A DNA stretch of 64,000 nucleotides from Bacillaceae bacterium (GCA_017656255.1 JACDOE010000002.1:192033-256032); one strand, 5' to 3'. Numbered from the stretch's first letter, positions 36,943 to 49,397 are shown. Notes: generated by a model from the sequence alone, not told the origin. A program made the numbers and translations.

Positions 36943-38069
36943 CGAAAGTCGTGAAACCGGGATCAACCATTGGTATTCTGGGTGGTGGACAGCTGGGTCG
37001 CATGATGGCTCTCGAAGCCAGGGAAATGGGCTACCGGACGGTATGCCTGGATCCGACACCGGATTCTCCCTGCGGCCAGGTGTCGGACCGGCAGTTTACC
37101 GGCGGATTTGATGATATGGAAACGGCGAGAGCGCTGGCAGAAGCATCCGATGTGGTCACCTACGAGTTTGAAAATGTGGATTCCCGCATCGTCAGTGAAC
37201 TTGAAAATACGTACTATTTTCCCCAGGGAAGCCGGATTCTTCACCTGTCCCGGCATCGCATCCGGGAAAAATCATCCCTCCGTGATGCCGGCATTCCGGT
37301 CACCCCGTTTGTTCCCGTCTACAACCGGGAGGACTTGCTTAAAGGACTGGAAGAAGTGGGTATCCCCTGTGTGCTGAAAACAGCCACCGGCGGCTATGAC
37401 GGGAAAGGACAGGCCGTCATCCGCTCCCGCGAAGAGGCGGAAAAAGCGTTTGAAGAAATGAGCCGGACCCACGATGAATTCGTGCTGGAACAATGGATTA
37501 CCTTTCAGTGCGAACTCTCAGTGATAGTCGCCCGCAACCCGTCCGGTGAACGGGATACGTTCCCGGTGGCGGAAAATATTCATCGTGACAATATCCTTCA
37601 CCTTTCCATCGTACCCGCCAGAGTAGACCGATCCGTACAGGAAAAGGCACGAGAACTCGCACTAAAGATTGCGGATACGTTTGACCTGGTCGGATTGCTG
37701 GCGGTGGAGATGTTTTTGACCGAGGACGGGAATTTGTATGTCAATGAACTGGCTCCCCGCCCCCATAATTCCGGTCACTATACGCAGGATGCTTGCCTCA
37801 CCTCGCAGTTTGAACAGCATGTGAGAACGGTATGCAACCTGCCGCTCGGACCGACGGACCTGATCACCCCGGTGGTGATGGTCAACATTCTGGGTGAGCA
37901 CCTGAAACCGGTTCTCGATCAGATGACTCAGATCGATCCGAGAGTCAAAATTCACCTGTACGGCAAAAAAGAAGCGAAAACCAAGCGAAAAATGGGGCAC
38001 CTCAACGTCGTGGCCGAATCCACGGAACAGGCCCTTGACATCATAAAAAAAATGAATATCTGGACATAA
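36939..38069 (+). CDS. purK: N5-carboxyaminoimidazole ribonucleotide synthase
   Basis: This ATP-grasp enzyme carboxylates AIR with bicarbonate to give N5-CAIR, the substrate of PurE. The N-terminal [21 protein letters not shown] is the dinucleotide-like fold of the family, and the ATP-grasp core includes [12 protein letters not shown] and [18 protein letters not shown] near residue 268. The 376-residue length is normal. ATGA overlap with purE couples translation. Confidence 0.97.
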   Translation: MTKVVKPGSTIGILGGGQLGRMMALEAREMGYRTVCLDPTPDSPCGQVSDRQFTGGFDDMETARALAEASDVVTYEFENVDSRIVSELENTYYFPQGSRILHLSRHRIREKSSLRDAGIPVTPFVPVYNREDLLKGLEEVGIPCVLKTATGGYDGKGQAVIRSREEAEKAFEEMSRTHDEFVLEQWITFQCELSVIVARNPSGERDTFPVAENIHRDNILHLSIVPARVDRSVQEKARELALKIADTFDLVGLLAVEMFLTEDGNLYVNELAPRPHNSGHYTQDACLTSQFEQHVRTVCNLPLGPTDLITPVVMVNILGEHLKPVLDQMTQIDPRVKIHLYGKKEAKTKRKMGHLNVVAESTEQALDIIKKMNIWT

Positions 38070-38090
38070 AACGGGAGGGTAAAACAAACC

Positions 38091-39386
38091 ATGATTGATC
38101 GTTATTCACGACCCGAAATGAAGGCCATCTGGACCGAAGAAAACAAGTTCCGCGCCTGGCTGGAAGTGGAGATCCTGGCCTGTGAAGCCTGGTCTAAACT
38201 GGGGCATATCCCGGAAGAAGACGTGAAAAAACTGAGAGAAAATGCGGATTTTGATGTGAATCGCATCTATGAAATCGAGCAGGAAACCCGTCACGATGTC
38301 GTCGCGTTTACCCGGGCGGTATCGGAAACGCTGGGTGATGAGAAAAAGTGGGTACATTACGGGCTCACGTCGACGGATGTTGTTGACACCGCCCTCGGCT
38401 ATCTGCTGCGTCAGGCCAACGACATCCTGCAGAAGGATCTGGAACGTTTTATCGAGGTTCTGAAAAATAAAGCGCGCGAACACAAATACACCGTAATGAT
38501 GGGAAGAACCCACGGAGTACACGCAGAACCGACCACCTTCGGCCTGAAACTTGCCCTGTGGTATGAAGAGATGAAACGCAATCTGGAACGGTTCCACAAT
38601 GCCCGCAACCGGGTGGAATTTGGCAAGATCTCCGGAGCTGTCGGAACGTATGCCAATATCGACCCCTTTGTTGAAAAATATGTCTGCGAAAATCTGGGGA
38701 TTTCGCCGGCCCCGATTTCAACCCAGACCCTGCAGCGGGACCGCCATGCCGAATATATGGCCACCCTCGCCCTAATCGCCACCTCCATGGAAAAAATGGC
38801 GACGGAAATCCGAGCCCTGCAGAAGAGTGAAGTACGGGAAGTGGAAGAGAAATTCCATAAAGGACAAAAGGGATCTTCCGCCATGCCGCACAAACGCAAT
38901 CCGGTCGGAAGCGAAAATATCTCCGGGCTGGCCCGGGTCATTCGCGGCTACATGATGTCCTCCTATGAAAATGTGAGCCTCTGGCATGAACGGGATATCT
39001 CCCATTCTTCCGTGGAACGGGTGATTCTGCCGGATGCCACAATTCTGCTGAACTATATGCTGAACCGTTTTGCCGGTATTGTGGAAAATCTGACCGTCTT
39101 CCCGGAAAACATGAAACGCAACATGGACCGGACCTTCGGATTGATTTATTCCCAGCGTGTGCTGTTGAAACTGATCGATAAAGGACTTAGCCGGGAAAAA
39201 GCGTATGACACCGTACAGCCGCTGGCCATGCAGGCCTGGGAAGAACAGCGTCCGTTCCGCGATCTGGTTGAAGCCGATGAAACGGTACAGGCGTATCTTA
39301 GCGCAGAAGATATAGACGATTGCTTTGATTACAACTGGCATTTGAAAAACGTGGATACTATTTTTAAGCGTGTCGGTCTGGCGTAA
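38091..39386 (+). CDS. purB: Adenylosuccinate lyase
   Basis: It acts twice: it releases fumarate from SAICAR in the IMP pathway and from adenylosuccinate on the way to AMP. The fumarase/aspartase superfamily signature [16 protein letters not shown] (about residue 262) and the TSTDVVDTA and [14 protein letters not shown] segments are intact. The 431-residue length matches Bacillus PurB. ggagg lies before the ATG. It is third in the operon, as in B. subtilis. Confidence 0.97.
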   Translation: MIDRYSRPEMKAIWTEENKFRAWLEVEILACEAWSKLGHIPEEDVKKLRENADFDVNRIYEIEQETRHDVVAFTRAVSETLGDEKKWVHYGLTSTDVVDTALGYLLRQANDILQKDLERFIEVLKNKAREHKYTVMMGRTHGVHAEPTTFGLKLALWYEEMKRNLERFHNARNRVEFGKISGAVGTYANIDPFVEKYVCENLGISPAPISTQTLQRDRHAEYMATLALIATSMEKMATEIRALQKSEVREVEEKFHKGQKGSSAMPHKRNPVGSENISGLARVIRGYMMSSYENVSLWHERDISHSSVERVILPDATILLNYMLNRFAGIVENLTVFPENMKRNMDRTFGLIYSQRVLLKLIDKGLSREKAYDTVQPLAMQAWEEQRPFRDLVEADETVQAYLSAEDIDDCFDYNWHLKNVDTIFKRVGLA

Positions 39387-39435
39387 AACAATAACTGGCA
39401 GTCAGTTGAAAATTATAAAACGGGAGATGAAAATC

Positions 39436-40167
39436 ATGTCCATCGACGTTCAAAAAGGTGACATGTTGTATGAAGGGAAAGCCAAAAAAATTTATCTCAC
39501 CAGTGACCCGGAACTTTACTGGGTGGAATACAAGGATTCCGCCAGTGCGTTTAACGGAGAAAAGAAGGGAACCATCCAGGGAAAAGGAGAGCTGAACAAT
39601 CGCATTACCAGTATCTTCTTTGAGATGTTGACCAAGAAAGGGATTGAGAACCATTTTGTGCGTCGGCTTTCTGCCACAGAACAACTGGTTCGACGTGTAG
39701 AAATCATCCCCCTGGAAGTGGTGGTTCGCAATATCGCTGCCGGTTCACTCGCCAAACGCCTGGGAATGGAAGAAGGAACGGAACTGCAGTTTCCGGTGGT
39801 GGAGTTTTACTACAAGGATGATGCACTGGGAGACCCGCTGGTGAATAATTCCCATATCCGTGTGCTTCAAGTAGCCACGGACGAAGAACTCCAGATTTTA
39901 AGTGAAATGGGACTGAAGATCAATCATCTCCTGATGAACTATATGAAAGAACGGGGCATCCTGCTGGTGGATTTCAAGCTGGAATTCGGCCGGACTCCGG
40001 ACGGCACGATTCTCCTGGCAGATGAAATTTCCCCGGACACCTGCCGTTTCTGGGATGCGGAGACCATGGAAAAACTGGACAAAGACCGTTTTCGCCGGGA
40101 CCTTGGAAGTGTGGAAGAAGCCTATCGTGAAATCTTTAAGCGACTGGGAGGAGAAGATCATGTTTAA
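39436..40167 (+). CDS. purC: SAICAR synthetase
   Basis: It joins aspartate to CAIR with ATP. The N-terminal [14 protein letters not shown], the central [20 protein letters not shown] and the segment [15 protein letters not shown] are the standard motifs. I chose the ATG at 39436, nine bases after gggag, giving 243 residues; longer readings extend into the end of purB without a ribosome binding site. Its stop overlaps the purS start by 8 bases. Confidence 0.96.
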   Translation: MSIDVQKGDMLYEGKAKKIYLTSDPELYWVEYKDSASAFNGEKKGTIQGKGELNNRITSIFFEMLTKKGIENHFVRRLSATEQLVRRVEIIPLEVVVRNIAAGSLAKRLGMEEGTELQFPVVEFYYKDDALGDPLVNNSHIRVLQVATDEELQILSEMGLKINHLLMNYMKERGILLVDFKLEFGRTPDGTILLADEISPDTCRFWDAETMEKLDKDRFRRDLGSVEEAYREIFKRLGGEDHV

Positions 40168-40408
40168 AGCGCTGGTATATGTCACCCTGAAGGAGAGCGT
40201 ACTGGATCCACAGGGGAATGCGGTGAAAGATTCCCTGCATTCGCTGGGATTCAACGAAGCAGCCGATGTGCGCATCGGTAAGTATATGGAGCTTGAGATC
40301 GATCTGGACGATAAGTCACAGGCTGAACAAAGAGTCACAGAAATGTGTGAAAAATTGCTCGCCAATACCGTTATCGAAGATTACCGTTTTGAACTGATTG
40401 AAGGGTAA
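40160..40408 (+). CDS. purS: Phosphoribosylformylglycinamidine synthase subunit PurS
   Basis: This 82-residue protein bridges PurL and PurQ in the three-part FGAM synthase of Gram-positive bacteria. The sequence [18 protein letters not shown] at the start and [12 protein letters not shown] in the middle are characteristic. The ATG at 40160 follows ggaggag and overlaps purC. Small genes like this are easily missed; here it is complete and correctly placed before purQ. Confidence 0.95.
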   Translation: MFKALVYVTLKESVLDPQGNAVKDSLHSLGFNEAADVRIGKYMELEIDLDDKSQAEQRVTEMCEKLLANTVIEDYRFELIEG

Positions 40409-40441
40409 CACGCCTGAGATAAAAAGGGAGGGGAAGACGCC

Positions 40442-41125
40442 ATGAACTTCGCGGTGATCGTTTTTCCGGGGTCCAATTGTGACGTGGATATGTATAAAGC
40501 AATTGAAGATGTCCTGGAAGATGCAACAGTGGATTATGTCTGGCATGCCGAAAAAGATCTGAGCCGCTACGATGCCGTTTTACTGCCGGGAGGCTTCTCA
40601 TACGGGGACTACCTGCGTCCCGGCGCCATCGCCCGTTTTGCCGCGGTGATGGAAGAGGTGAAAAAAGCGGCGGATGCAGGCAAACCGGTCCTGGGCGTGT
40701 GCAACGGTTTTCAGGTCCTGCTGGAAGCGGGCCTGTTGCCGGGCGCCATGCGCCGTAACGACAGCCTGAAATTTGTGTGTGAACCTGAAGAACTGATCGT
40801 TGAAAATAATCATACCGTCTTTACTTCAGACTATGATAAGGGTGAACAGATCATCATTCCGGTAGCCCACGGTGACGGGAACTATTACTGTGATCAGCAG
40901 ACATTGAAAGAATTGCAGGAGAACGGACAGATTGTCTTCCGCTATGCGGAAAACCCCAACGGATCCGTGAATGATATCGCCGGTATTTGTAACAAACAGG
41001 GGAATGTCCTGGGCATGATGCCTCATCCGGAACGGGCCGTTCATCAGCTTCTGGGTTCAGAAGACGGACGGAGACTGTTTACATCGATTTTAAAATACTG
41101 GAGGGAGAACCATGGCGCAGCATAA
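40442..41125 (+). CDS. purQ: Phosphoribosylformylglycinamidine synthase subunit PurQ
   Basis: The glutaminase subunit that feeds ammonia to PurL. The class I amidotransferase triad is visible: Cys in [19 protein letters not shown] and His/Glu in [11 protein letters not shown]. At 227 residues it is the separate small form, as expected alongside PurS. It overlaps purL by 14 bases. Confidence 0.97.
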   Translation: MNFAVIVFPGSNCDVDMYKAIEDVLEDATVDYVWHAEKDLSRYDAVLLPGGFSYGDYLRPGAIARFAAVMEEVKKAADAGKPVLGVCNGFQVLLEAGLLPGAMRRNDSLKFVCEPEELIVENNHTVFTSDYDKGEQIIIPVAHGDGNYYCDQQTLKELQENGQIVFRYAENPNGSVNDIAGICNKQGNVLGMMPHPERAVHQLLGSEDGRRLFTSILKYWRENHGAA

Positions 41126-43388
41126 AACCCGTGAAGATGAACAAAAGCAGCCGCAAGTGAGCGAACCGACTCCTGACCAGATCTATGAACAAAAATTATA
41201 TCGGGAAATGGGACTGACGGACCAGGAATACGACATGATCGTCAATTTGATCGGACGCCGTCCCAATTATACAGAAACCGGCCTTTACAGCGTGATGTGG
41301 TCGGAGCACTGCAGTTACAAACATTCCAGACCGGTGCTGCGTCGTTTTCCCACCAGTGGGGAACGCGTCCTGCAGGGTCCCGGTGAAGGTGCAGGAATCG
41401 TGGACATCGGCGACGACCAGGCGGTTGTATTTAAAATTGAAAGTCACAACCACCCTTCCGCGATTGAACCGTATCAGGGAGCAGCCACCGGTGTCGGCGG
41501 CATCATCCGGGACGTCTTTTCCATGGGAGCACGACCGATTGCCCTGCTCAACTCGCTTCGCTTCGGGGAATTGAAAGATAACCCGCGGGTGAAATACCTG
41601 TTTGAACATGTGGTAGAAGGCATCGCCGGATACGGTAACTGTATCGGAATTCCCACCGTCGGCGGGGAAGTGGTGTTTGATAAAAGCTATGACGGAAATC
41701 CGCTGGTCAACGCCATGTGTGTCGGCCTGATTGACCATGACAAGATCCAGAAAGGGGTCGCAAAAGGGATCGGCAATCCGGTGATGTATGTCGGAGCCAG
41801 CACCGGCCGTGACGGCATCCACGGGGCCACCTTTGCATCCGAAGAACTGGGTGAAGATTCTGACTCCAAACGGCCTGCCGTTCAGGTGGGAGACCCGTTC
41901 ATGGAGAAACTGCTGCTTGAAGCCTGTCTTGAACTGATCGACAGCGGTGCCGTTGTCGGGATTCAGGATATGGGTGCCGCCGGCCTGACCTCATCCAGTG
42001 CGGAAATGGCAAGTAAAGCGGGAAACGGGATCGAATTGAACCTGGATCTGGTTCCCCAGCGGGAAAAAGGGATGACCCCTTATGAAATGATGCTGTCCGA
42101 ATCCCAGGAACGGATGCTGGTGGTCGTGGAAAAAGGACGGGAAGAAGAAGTCAAGGCCATTTTTGACAAATGGGGACTCCATTCTCAGGTGATCGGAAAA
42201 GTCACGGATGACAAAACACTGCGTCTGACCCACCGTGGCGAAGTGGTGGCGGAAGTTCCCGTTGATTCCCTGGCGGAAGATGCACCGGTCTATCATTGTG
42301 AATCGACAATAGCCCGCTACTACGAAGAGAATAAAGGTTACGACCCGCATACGCTTCCGGAACCGTCGGATTATAGTCAGGCGTTAAAGGATCTGCTTGC
42401 GGCACCGACCATCGCCAGCAAGGAATGGGTATATCGTCAGTATGACCACATGGTGCGGACCAGTACGGTGGTCAGACCGGGATCCGATGCTGCTGTTGTA
42501 AGCATTCGCGGAACGAAAAAGGCGCTGGCGATGACCACGGACTGTAACGGACGTTACGTCTATCTGGATCCTGAGCAGGGCGGTGCCATTGCCGTGGCCG
42601 AAGCGGCACGCAACATCGTCTGCTCCGGAGCCGAACCACTGGCGATTACCGATTGCCTGAACTTCGGAAATCCGGAAAAACCGGAGATTTTCTGGCAGTT
42701 TGAAAAAGCGGTGGACGGAATGAGTGAATCCTGTCGGGTTCTCAACACCCCGGTTATCAGTGGAAACGTCAGTTTCTACAATGAAACCAGCGGTGAAGCC
42801 GTCTACCCGACCCCGGTTGTTGGGATGGTCGGACTGGTTCATGATACGGAGCATCTTACTACCCAGGATTTCAAACAGGAAGGGGATCACATCCTGCTGA
42901 TCGGTGAAACGAAGCCGGAACTGGGAGGCAGCGAGTATCAGAAGCTGGTGAACGGCAAGATCGAAGGACGCCCGCCTGTCATCGACCTGGAGACGGAGCA
43001 GAAAGCGCAGAAACTTGTGTTGGAGGCCATTCAGAACGGCCTGGTCCATTCCGCCCATGATCTGGCAGAAGGCGGTCTGGCCGTTGCCCTTGCGGAAAGC
43101 TGTATTTCCGGAGGCATCGGAGCCAGTGTATCACTGGATACCGATTTACGGACGGATCACATGCTGTTCAGTGAATCACAATCCCGCTTTTTATTAAGTG
43201 TGGCGGAAGAACATGTAGCCAAACTTCAAAAAATGGCAGAAGAGGCCGGCGTACCACTTAAGGATATCGGACGCACCGGAGGCCGTGACGTGCACGTGAG
43301 CGTTAACGGTAAATCCGTGATTACAGTACCTGTAACGGATCTGGAGAGCGCATGGAAAGGTTCGATTCCATCCATCATGAAAGGATGA
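41112..43388 (+). CDS. purL: Phosphoribosylformylglycinamidine synthase subunit PurL
   Basis: The ATP-dependent synthetase subunit that converts FGAR to FGAM. The 758 residues are of the short PurL class. Motifs include [38 protein letters not shown], and [19 protein letters not shown], with two repeated AIRS-type halves. The ATG lies within the end of purQ behind ggagggag. The first 30 residues are polar and variable. Confidence 0.97.
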   Translation: MAQHKTREDEQKQPQVSEPTPDQIYEQKLYREMGLTDQEYDMIVNLIGRRPNYTETGLYSVMWSEHCSYKHSRPVLRRFPTSGERVLQGPGEGAGIVDIGDDQAVVFKIESHNHPSAIEPYQGAATGVGGIIRDVFSMGARPIALLNSLRFGELKDNPRVKYLFEHVVEGIAGYGNCIGIPTVGGEVVFDKSYDGNPLVNAMCVGLIDHDKIQKGVAKGIGNPVMYVGASTGRDGIHGATFASEELGEDSDSKRPAVQVGDPFMEKLLLEACLELIDSGAVVGIQDMGAAGLTSSSAEMASKAGNGIELNLDLVPQREKGMTPYEMMLSESQERMLVVVEKGREEEVKAIFDKWGLHSQVIGKVTDDKTLRLTHRGEVVAEVPVDSLAEDAPVYHCESTIARYYEENKGYDPHTLPEPSDYSQALKDLLAAPTIASKEWVYRQYDHMVRTSTVVRPGSDAAVVSIRGTKKALAMTTDCNGRYVYLDPEQGGAIAVAEAARNIVCSGAEPLAITDCLNFGNPEKPEIFWQFEKAVDGMSESCRVLNTPVISGNVSFYNETSGEAVYPTPVVGMVGLVHDTEHLTTQDFKQEGDHILLIGETKPELGGSEYQKLVNGKIEGRPPVIDLETEQKAQKLVLEAIQNGLVHSAHDLAEGGLAVALAESCISGGIGASVSLDTDLRTDHMLFSESQSRFLLSVAEEHVAKLQKMAEEAGVPLKDIGRTGGRDVHVSVNGKSVITVPVTDLESAWKGSIPSIMKG

Positions 43389-43394
43389 GTTCCA

Positions 43395-44852
43395 TTGACA
43401 CGACATCATCTCGACATCTATAACTGGTTTGGCCATCATGACCCGATGGTCTGGGATAAACTGAATGAAGAATGCGGTGTTTTCGGTATTTTTAATCATC
43501 CGGATGCGCCTCAGTTGACGTATTACGGGATTCACGCCCTGCAGCACCGCGGACAGGAAAGTGCGGGCATCGTGGCCTCCAATGGCGAAAAAGTTGCCGG
43601 ACACCGCGGTATGGGACTGGTGACGGAAGCGTTCAACAACGGCCAATTGAACAAAATTCACGGTCACATCGCCATCGGCCACACCCGCTACACCACAGCC
43701 GGTGAAAGCAAACTGGAGAATGCCCAGCCCTTGATTTTCAAGAATCGTTACGGCACACTGGGTCTGGCCCATAACGGCAATTTGGTCAATGCGGTGCAAC
43801 TTCGAGATCGTCTTGAAGAGGAGGGGTCCATTTTTCAGACGACCAGTGATACAGAAGTGATCGCCCATCTGATCGCCCGTTCCCGCAAGGAAACACTGGA
43901 AGAAGCGATTATCGAATCCCTCCGTACCATCGAAGGGGCTTTCGCCCTTTTGATTATGACGAAAGACAAACTGTATGCCGCACTGGATGGAAACGGCCTT
44001 CGCCCGCTGGCTCTGGGGAAACTGGAAGACGGCTATGCCGTTTCATCCGAGACCTGTGCCTTTGATGCCACCGGTGTTGAACATGTGCGTGATATCAAGC
44101 CGGGTGAGCTTCTGATCATGGACCAGGACGGTATCCGCTCTGAGATGTTTACTGATCGCATCCAGCGGGCCACCTGCAGTTTTGAATATATCTATTTTGC
44201 CCGCCCGGACAGTAATATTGACGGGATCAACGTCCATCTGGCCCGGAAACGCCTGGGCAAACAACTGGCCAAAGAGGCTCCGGTCGAAGCTGATGTCGTC
44301 ACCGGCGTACCCGACTCCAGTATCTCTGCGGCCATCGGATTTGCTGAAGAAACGGGCATTCCCTATGAACTGGGATTGATCAAGAATCGCTATGTGGGCA
44401 GAACCTTCATTCAGCCCAGTCAGGAAATGCGTTCGCGGGGCGTGCAGATGAAGTTGAATGCGGTTCAGAAAATTGTGAAAGGCAAACGGGTGGTCATGAT
44501 CGATGACTCCATTGTCAGAGGCACCACCAGTGGACGGATTGTCCGTATGCTTCGCGAGGCCGGTGCCACCGAAGTGCATGTCCGCATCAGTTCCCCGCCG
44601 GTTAAAAATCCGTGTTTCTACGGAATCGATACCTCGACACGGGAGGAACTGATCGCCGCCAATAAAAGTGTGGAAGAGATCCGGGAATGGATCGGCGCGG
44701 ATTCCTTATATTTTCTGTCTCCTGAAGGCATGTTAAAAGCAATCGGCCGGACAGGACCCGAGCCGAATCAGGGTCACTGTATGGCCTGTTTTACCGGTAA
44801 ATATCCGACTGAAGTGTATGATCAGGGTCAATATCCGTATGATAAATGCTGA
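43395..44852 (+). CDS. purF: Amidophosphoribosyltransferase
   Basis: The committed step: PRPP plus glutamine gives phosphoribosylamine. The catalytic Cys lies in NEECGVFG and must be exposed by propeptide removal; with the TTG start at 43395 the propeptide would be about 26 residues, longer than the 11 of B. subtilis. An ATG at 43446 would give nine residues but lacks a ribosome binding site. Four cysteines placed as in the iron-sulphur form are present (ATCSFEYIY, NPCFYG, HCMACFTGKYPTE), and the PRPP loop is VVMIDDSIVRGTTS. Confidence 0.96.
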   Translation: MTRHHLDIYNWFGHHDPMVWDKLNEECGVFGIFNHPDAPQLTYYGIHALQHRGQESAGIVASNGEKVAGHRGMGLVTEAFNNGQLNKIHGHIAIGHTRYTTAGESKLENAQPLIFKNRYGTLGLAHNGNLVNAVQLRDRLEEEGSIFQTTSDTEVIAHLIARSRKETLEEAIIESLRTIEGAFALLIMTKDKLYAALDGNGLRPLALGKLEDGYAVSSETCAFDATGVEHVRDIKPGELLIMDQDGIRSEMFTDRIQRATCSFEYIYFARPDSNIDGINVHLARKRLGKQLAKEAPVEADVVTGVPDSSISAAIGFAEETGIPYELGLIKNRYVGRTFIQPSQEMRSRGVQMKLNAVQKIVKGKRVVMIDDSIVRGTTSGRIVRMLREAGATEVHVRISSPPVKNPCFYGIDTSTREELIAANKSVEEIREWIGADSLYFLSPEGMLKAIGRTGPEPNQGHCMACFTGKYPTEVYDQGQYPYDKC

Positions 44853-44879
44853 TCGAAAAATAGATCTGGAGGTCTCAAA

Positions 44880-45911
44880 ATGAGTGACAGGTATAAGCAG
44901 GCCGGTGTCGACATTGATGCCGGCAACCAGGCCGTCGAAAGGATGAAGAAACATGTCCGCCGCACATTCCGCCCCGGTGTTGCCGATGATCTGGGCGGAT
45001 TCGGCGCCATGTTTCGCCTCGATACGGAAAAATACAAAAAACCGGTGCTGGTGTCGGGTTCGGACGGAGTTGGAACCAAACTGAAACTGGCGTTTATGAT
45101 GGATCGTCATGACACGGTCGGCGTCGATGCCGTCGCCATGTGCGTCAATGATATTGTCGTTCAGGGAGCCGAGCCGCTCTTCTTTCTGGATTACATTGCC
45201 TGTGATCGCGTGATTCCGGAAAAAATAGAAGCGATCGTAAAAGGCATCGCCGACGGTTGTGAACAGGCCGGATGTGCCCTGATCGGCGGGGAAACGGCGG
45301 AAATGCCGGATATGTACAGTGAGGGTGAATATGATATCGCCGGCTTTACCGTCGGGGCGGTTGAAGAAGATCAGATTATTACCGGTGACACCATCCGTGA
45401 AGGGGATATCGTGCTGGGCCTTCCCTCCAGTGGGGTGCACAGTAACGGCTTTTCCCTGGTGCGTAAAGTCTTCTTTAAAGATCACCATTATACCCTCGAT
45501 GACAGACTGGAAGAACTAGGGACCACACTGGGAGAAGAACTGATCAAACCCACCCGCATTTATGTGAAACCGATTCTTTCATTGATGCAGTCGGTCCAGA
45601 TCAAAGGGATGGCTCATATTACCGGAGGCGGACTGATTGAAAACATTCCGCGAATCTTGCCGGAGGGACTGTCAGCCCGGCTGGATGCGACCCGCTGGCC
45701 GCAGCGCCCGATTTTTCAAGTGATTCAACGTCTGGGGGATATTCCGAACGAAGATATGTATCGGACGTTTAATATGGGAATCGGAATGACAGTCATTGTC
45801 AGCCGGGAAGATGCAGAACGTGCCAGAGGTGTGCTGGAAGCGGCCGGTGAAGAGGTCTATCAAATCGGAGAAATCGTGAGCGGTGAAGGCGTCTCCATAC
45901 AGGGGTGGTGA
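44880..45911 (+). CDS. purM: AIR synthase (phosphoribosylaminoimidazole synthetase)
   Basis: It closes the imidazole ring, FGAM to AIR, with ATP. The AIRS fold is shown by [40 protein letters not shown] and [13 protein letters not shown]. The 343 residues are standard. ggagg precedes the ATG. The end adjoins purN, whose start lies 4 bases after the purM stop. Confidence 0.97.
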   Translation: MSDRYKQAGVDIDAGNQAVERMKKHVRRTFRPGVADDLGGFGAMFRLDTEKYKKPVLVSGSDGVGTKLKLAFMMDRHDTVGVDAVAMCVNDIVVQGAEPLFFLDYIACDRVIPEKIEAIVKGIADGCEQAGCALIGGETAEMPDMYSEGEYDIAGFTVGAVEEDQIITGDTIREGDIVLGLPSSGVHSNGFSLVRKVFFKDHHYTLDDRLEELGTTLGEELIKPTRIYVKPILSLMQSVQIKGMAHITGGGLIENIPRILPEGLSARLDATRWPQRPIFQVIQRLGDIPNEDMYRTFNMGIGMTVIVSREDAERARGVLEAAGEEVYQIGEIVSGEGVSIQGW

Positions 45912-45915
45912 TCAG

Positions 45916-46536
45916 ATGTCGGGTATGAAAAAAATAGCGGTGTTTGCTTCCGGGAGCGGATCCAATTTTGAAGCGATTATGACCGCGTGCCAGGATGGAA
46001 CGATTCGGGGTGGAGAAGTGGTGCTCCTGGTCTGTGATAAGCCGGGAGCCTATGTCAATGAACGGGCCGAGAAATACGGCATTCCTTCCTTTGTGTTTGC
46101 AGCGAAGCAGTATGAAGGAAAAGAAGCCTATGAACGGGACATACTTAACGTATTAAGAGAAAAACAGGTGGATTTCATCGTCCTGGCCGGATACATGCGA
46201 TTGGTCGGAAAAGTGCTTCTGGATGCCTACGGTGGAAAAATTATCAACCTGCATCCATCGTTGCTTCCGGCCTTTCCCGGAAAAGATGCTATCGGCCAGG
46301 CGTATGATTACGGGGTGAAAGTGACCGGCGTGACGGTGCACCTGGTGGACGAAGGACTGGACACCGGGCCGATTATTGCCCAGCGTTCCATTCCCGTTGA
46401 GGAAGGGGAAAGCCGTGAATCGATAGAACAGAAGATTCATGAAGAAGAGCACCGTCTGTTGCCACAGGTGATTCAGTGGTTGATCGATGAACGGATACGT
46501 GTGAACGGAAGAAAAGTGGAGATACTCACGGATTGA
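45916..46536 (+). CDS. purN: Phosphoribosylglycinamide formyltransferase
   Basis: It transfers a formyl group from 10-formyl-tetrahydrofolate to GAR. The N-terminal IAVFASGSGSNFEAIM and the catalytic IINLHPSLLPAFPGKDAIGQAYDYGVKVTGVTVHLVDEGLDTGPII segment contain the Asn, His and Asp of the active site. I chose the ATG at 45916 behind ggggtggtg; a longer reading starts inside purM. No PurT alternative is seen in the window. Confidence 0.96.
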   Translation: MSGMKKIAVFASGSGSNFEAIMTACQDGTIRGGEVVLLVCDKPGAYVNERAEKYGIPSFVFAAKQYEGKEAYERDILNVLREKQVDFIVLAGYMRLVGKVLLDAYGGKIINLHPSLLPAFPGKDAIGQAYDYGVKVTGVTVHLVDEGLDTGPIIAQRSIPVEEGESRESIEQKIHEEEHRLLPQVIQWLIDERIRVNGRKVEILTD

Positions 46537-46551
46537 AAAGGAGGAGCATGC

Positions 46552-48093
46552 ATGACCATCAAACGGGCGATTATCAGTGTGTCGGACAAAACCGGCATTG
46601 TTGAATTTGCAAAGGAACTGAAGCAGCAGGGAATCGAGATCATCTCAACCGGCGGAACAGCCAGAATGCTGCAAGAAGCCGGGATTGAGGTGACGGGAAT
46701 TTCCGAGGTGACCGGTTTTCCGGAAATCATGGACGGACGGGTTAAAACCCTTCATCCCAATATTCACAGTGGCCTGCTGGCGGTCCGGGATAATGAAACT
46801 CATGTGAAACAAATGGAAGAACTGGATTTAAAACCGATTGACCTGGTCGTGGTTAATCTCTATCCCTTCCGTGAAACGATCAGTAAACCGGGTGTCACTC
46901 TGGAAGAAGCCATTGAAAATATTGACATCGGCGGACCGACCATGCTGCGTGCGGCAGCCAAAAACAATGCCTATGTCACGGTTGTGGTGGATGCAGCGGA
47001 TTACGACACCGTTCTGGAACAGATCAAACAGAACGGCGGTGTCAATCAGGAAACACGTCTTCGCCTGGCGGCCAAGGTTTTCCGCCATACGGCGGCTTAT
47101 GATGCCCTGATCGCCGAATACTTATCGAAAAAAGTGGGAGAAGATGCTCCCGATCAGTTAACGGTTACCTTTGAAAAAGTGCAGGATCTTCGTTACGGAG
47201 AAAATCCGCACCAGAAAGCTGCCTTTTATCGCAGGCCCCTGCCAAGTCAGGGAAATATTTCCCGGGCAAAGCAACGGCACGGAAAAGAACTCTCCTATAA
47301 TAACATTAATGATGCGAATGCGGCCTTATCCATCGTCAAAGAATTCACGGAACCGGCTGTGGTGGCAGTCAAACATACCAATCCCTGCGGCGTCGGGATC
47401 GGAACGACCATCAAAGAAGCTTATGAAAAGGCTTATGAAGCGGATCCGGTCTCTATCTTCGGAGGCATTGTGGCAGCCAACCGCCCCATTGACAAAGACA
47501 CGGCCCTGCTGCTGAAAGAAATTTTCCTGGAGATCATCATGGCGCCTTCTTTTACTGATGAAGCGCTGGAAGTGCTTCAGAGCAAGAAGAACCTGCGCCT
47601 GCTTGAGCTGGGAGAATGGGAGACCCGGGTTGAACCGGAACCCCGCTATACGTCCGTGGAAGGCGGACTGCTGGTTCAGGACACGGATATCAAACAGATT
47701 TCTGAAGCCGACCTGGAGGTTGTGACCGAGCGCAAACCGACGGAAGACGAAATGAAACAGTTGCTGTTTGCCTGGAAAGTGGTAAAACACGTGAAATCCA
47801 ACGCCATTGTCCTGGCGAAGGATAATCAGACACTCGGTGTGGGCGCCGGACAGATGAATCGTGTGGGAGCCGCCCGGATTGCGATTGAACAGGCCGGTGA
47901 CAGGAGCCGGGGAGCGGTGCTTGCATCCGATGCCTTTTTCCCGATGCCGGATACCGTCGAAGAAGCCGGTAAGGCAGGCATCACGGCGATCATTCAGCCG
48001 GGAGGTTCCATCCGTGATGAGGACTCCATCAAGGAAGCCAATAAACACGGGATTGCCATGGTGTTTACGGGCGTACGTCACTTCAAACATTAA
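46552..48093 (+). CDS. purH: Bifunctional AICAR transformylase/IMP cyclohydrolase
   Basis: It performs the last two steps to IMP. The N-terminal MGS-like cyclohydrolase domain ([47 protein letters not shown]) is followed by the AICAR transformylase domain with [25 protein letters not shown] and the C-terminal [13 protein letters not shown] and [10 protein letters not shown]. The 513-residue length is normal. An aaaggagg site precedes the ATG. Confidence 0.97.
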   Translation: MTIKRAIISVSDKTGIVEFAKELKQQGIEIISTGGTARMLQEAGIEVTGISEVTGFPEIMDGRVKTLHPNIHSGLLAVRDNETHVKQMEELDLKPIDLVVVNLYPFRETISKPGVTLEEAIENIDIGGPTMLRAAAKNNAYVTVVVDAADYDTVLEQIKQNGGVNQETRLRLAAKVFRHTAAYDALIAEYLSKKVGEDAPDQLTVTFEKVQDLRYGENPHQKAAFYRRPLPSQGNISRAKQRHGKELSYNNINDANAALSIVKEFTEPAVVAVKHTNPCGVGIGTTIKEAYEKAYEADPVSIFGGIVAANRPIDKDTALLLKEIFLEIIMAPSFTDEALEVLQSKKNLRLLELGEWETRVEPEPRYTSVEGGLLVQDTDIKQISEADLEVVTERKPTEDEMKQLLFAWKVVKHVKSNAIVLAKDNQTLGVGAGQMNRVGAARIAIEQAGDRSRGAVLASDAFFPMPDTVEEAGKAGITAIIQPGGSIRDEDSIKEANKHGIAMVFTGVRHFKH

Positions 48094-48122
48094 TTAAGCA
48101 TGTTCCAAAGGGGGAATAATCT

Positions 48123-49397
48123 GTGAAAGTTCTTGTGATCGGACAGGGAGGACGCGAACATGCCATTGTCTGGAAACTGTCGCAGAGTCCGAAAGTGGAT
48201 AAGATTTACTGCGCCCCGGGCAACGGCGGTATTGCCGAACTGGCCCAGTTGGTGCCCATTTCTGCGATGGATTTCAGCGGACTGGCCCAGTTTGTCAAAG
48301 ATGAAGGGATTGACCTGACCGTGGTTGGACCGGAAGATCCCCTGACGGACGGCATTGTCGATTTCTTTGAGGAACGGCAATTACAGATCTTCGGACCGGC
48401 AAAGTCAGCGGCGATCATTGAAGGAAGCAAAGCCTTCACCAAAGAATTGATGAAGAAATACAACATCCCCACTGCGGAATATGCTTCCTTCGATCACTAC
48501 GAGGAAGCGCTGGCTTATGTCCGCGAAAAAGGGGCGCCAATCGTAGTCAAAGCAGATGGGCTGGCGGCCGGAAAAGGGGTGACCGTCGCCTCCACCCTGG
48601 AAGAAGCGGAAAAAGCCCTTCAGTATATCATGGTCGATCAGGGATTTGGGGAAGCCGGTGCACGGGTGGTTATTGAAGAGTGCCTCGCCGGACAAGAAAT
48701 GTCGATCCTGGCTTTTGTCGATGGTGAAACGGTTAAACCGATGGTGCCGTCCCAGGACCATAAACCGGTTTTTGATGGGGATAAGGGTCCCAATACCGGG
48801 GGGATGGGTACGTATTCACCGGTACCGCAGATCGATGATGCCATTGTCGAAAAGGCCATTGCGGAAATCCTGAATCCGGTGGCCCGGGCGATGGTCCAGG
48901 AAGGTCGTCCTTTCCGCGGCATCCTGTATGCCGGTTTGATGGTCACCGATCAGGGACCGAAAGTGATTGAATTCAACGCCCGCTTCGGAGACCCGGAAAC
49001 CCAGGTGGTGCTTCCCCGGCTGGAAACGGATTTGCTCGATATTTTCCTGGCCACGGTTCAGGGTGAACTCGAAAACGTTGAGATCAAGTGGAAACCGGAA
49101 GCGGCGCTGTGCGTGATTATGGCTTCCGGAGGTTATCCGGGTTCTTATGAGAAAGGCAAAGAAATTCGGGGGCTGAAGCAACTTGAGAGTGACGAAAATA
49201 TCATGGTGTTTCACGCGGGGACCAAGCAGGAAGGAGACAAAGTGTTGACCAGCGGTGGGCGTGTGCTGGGCGTAACGGCACTTGCTCCCGATTTAGAAGA
49301 AGCCCAGCGGAAGGCTTATGAAGCCGTGGAAAAAATCAAATTTGACGGGGCGCATTACCGCACGGATATCGGAAGCCGAGCGATTCAGTCCCGTTAA
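48123..49397 (+). CDS. purD: Phosphoribosylamine-glycine ligase
   Basis: This ATP-grasp enzyme joins glycine to phosphoribosylamine. The start VLVIGQGGREHAIVWKLSQSP, the ATP-grasp segment PIVVKADGLAAGKGVTVA, and KVIEFNARFGDPETQVVLPRL are family hallmarks. The GTG start follows aaaggggg. It is the last gene of the operon. The stop codon overlaps a tiny gene on the other strand by 4 bases. Confidence 0.97.
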   Translation: MKVLVIGQGGREHAIVWKLSQSPKVDKIYCAPGNGGIAELAQLVPISAMDFSGLAQFVKDEGIDLTVVGPEDPLTDGIVDFFEERQLQIFGPAKSAAIIEGSKAFTKELMKKYNIPTAEYASFDHYEEALAYVREKGAPIVVKADGLAAGKGVTVASTLEEAEKALQYIMVDQGFGEAGARVVIEECLAGQEMSILAFVDGETVKPMVPSQDHKPVFDGDKGPNTGGMGTYSPVPQIDDAIVEKAIAEILNPVARAMVQEGRPFRGILYAGLMVTDQGPKVIEFNARFGDPETQVVLPRLETDLLDIFLATVQGELENVEIKWKPEAALCVIMASGGYPGSYEKGKEIRGLKQLESDENIMVFHAGTKQEGDKVLTSGGRVLGVTALAPDLEEAQRKAYEAVEKIKFDGAHYRTDIGSRAIQSR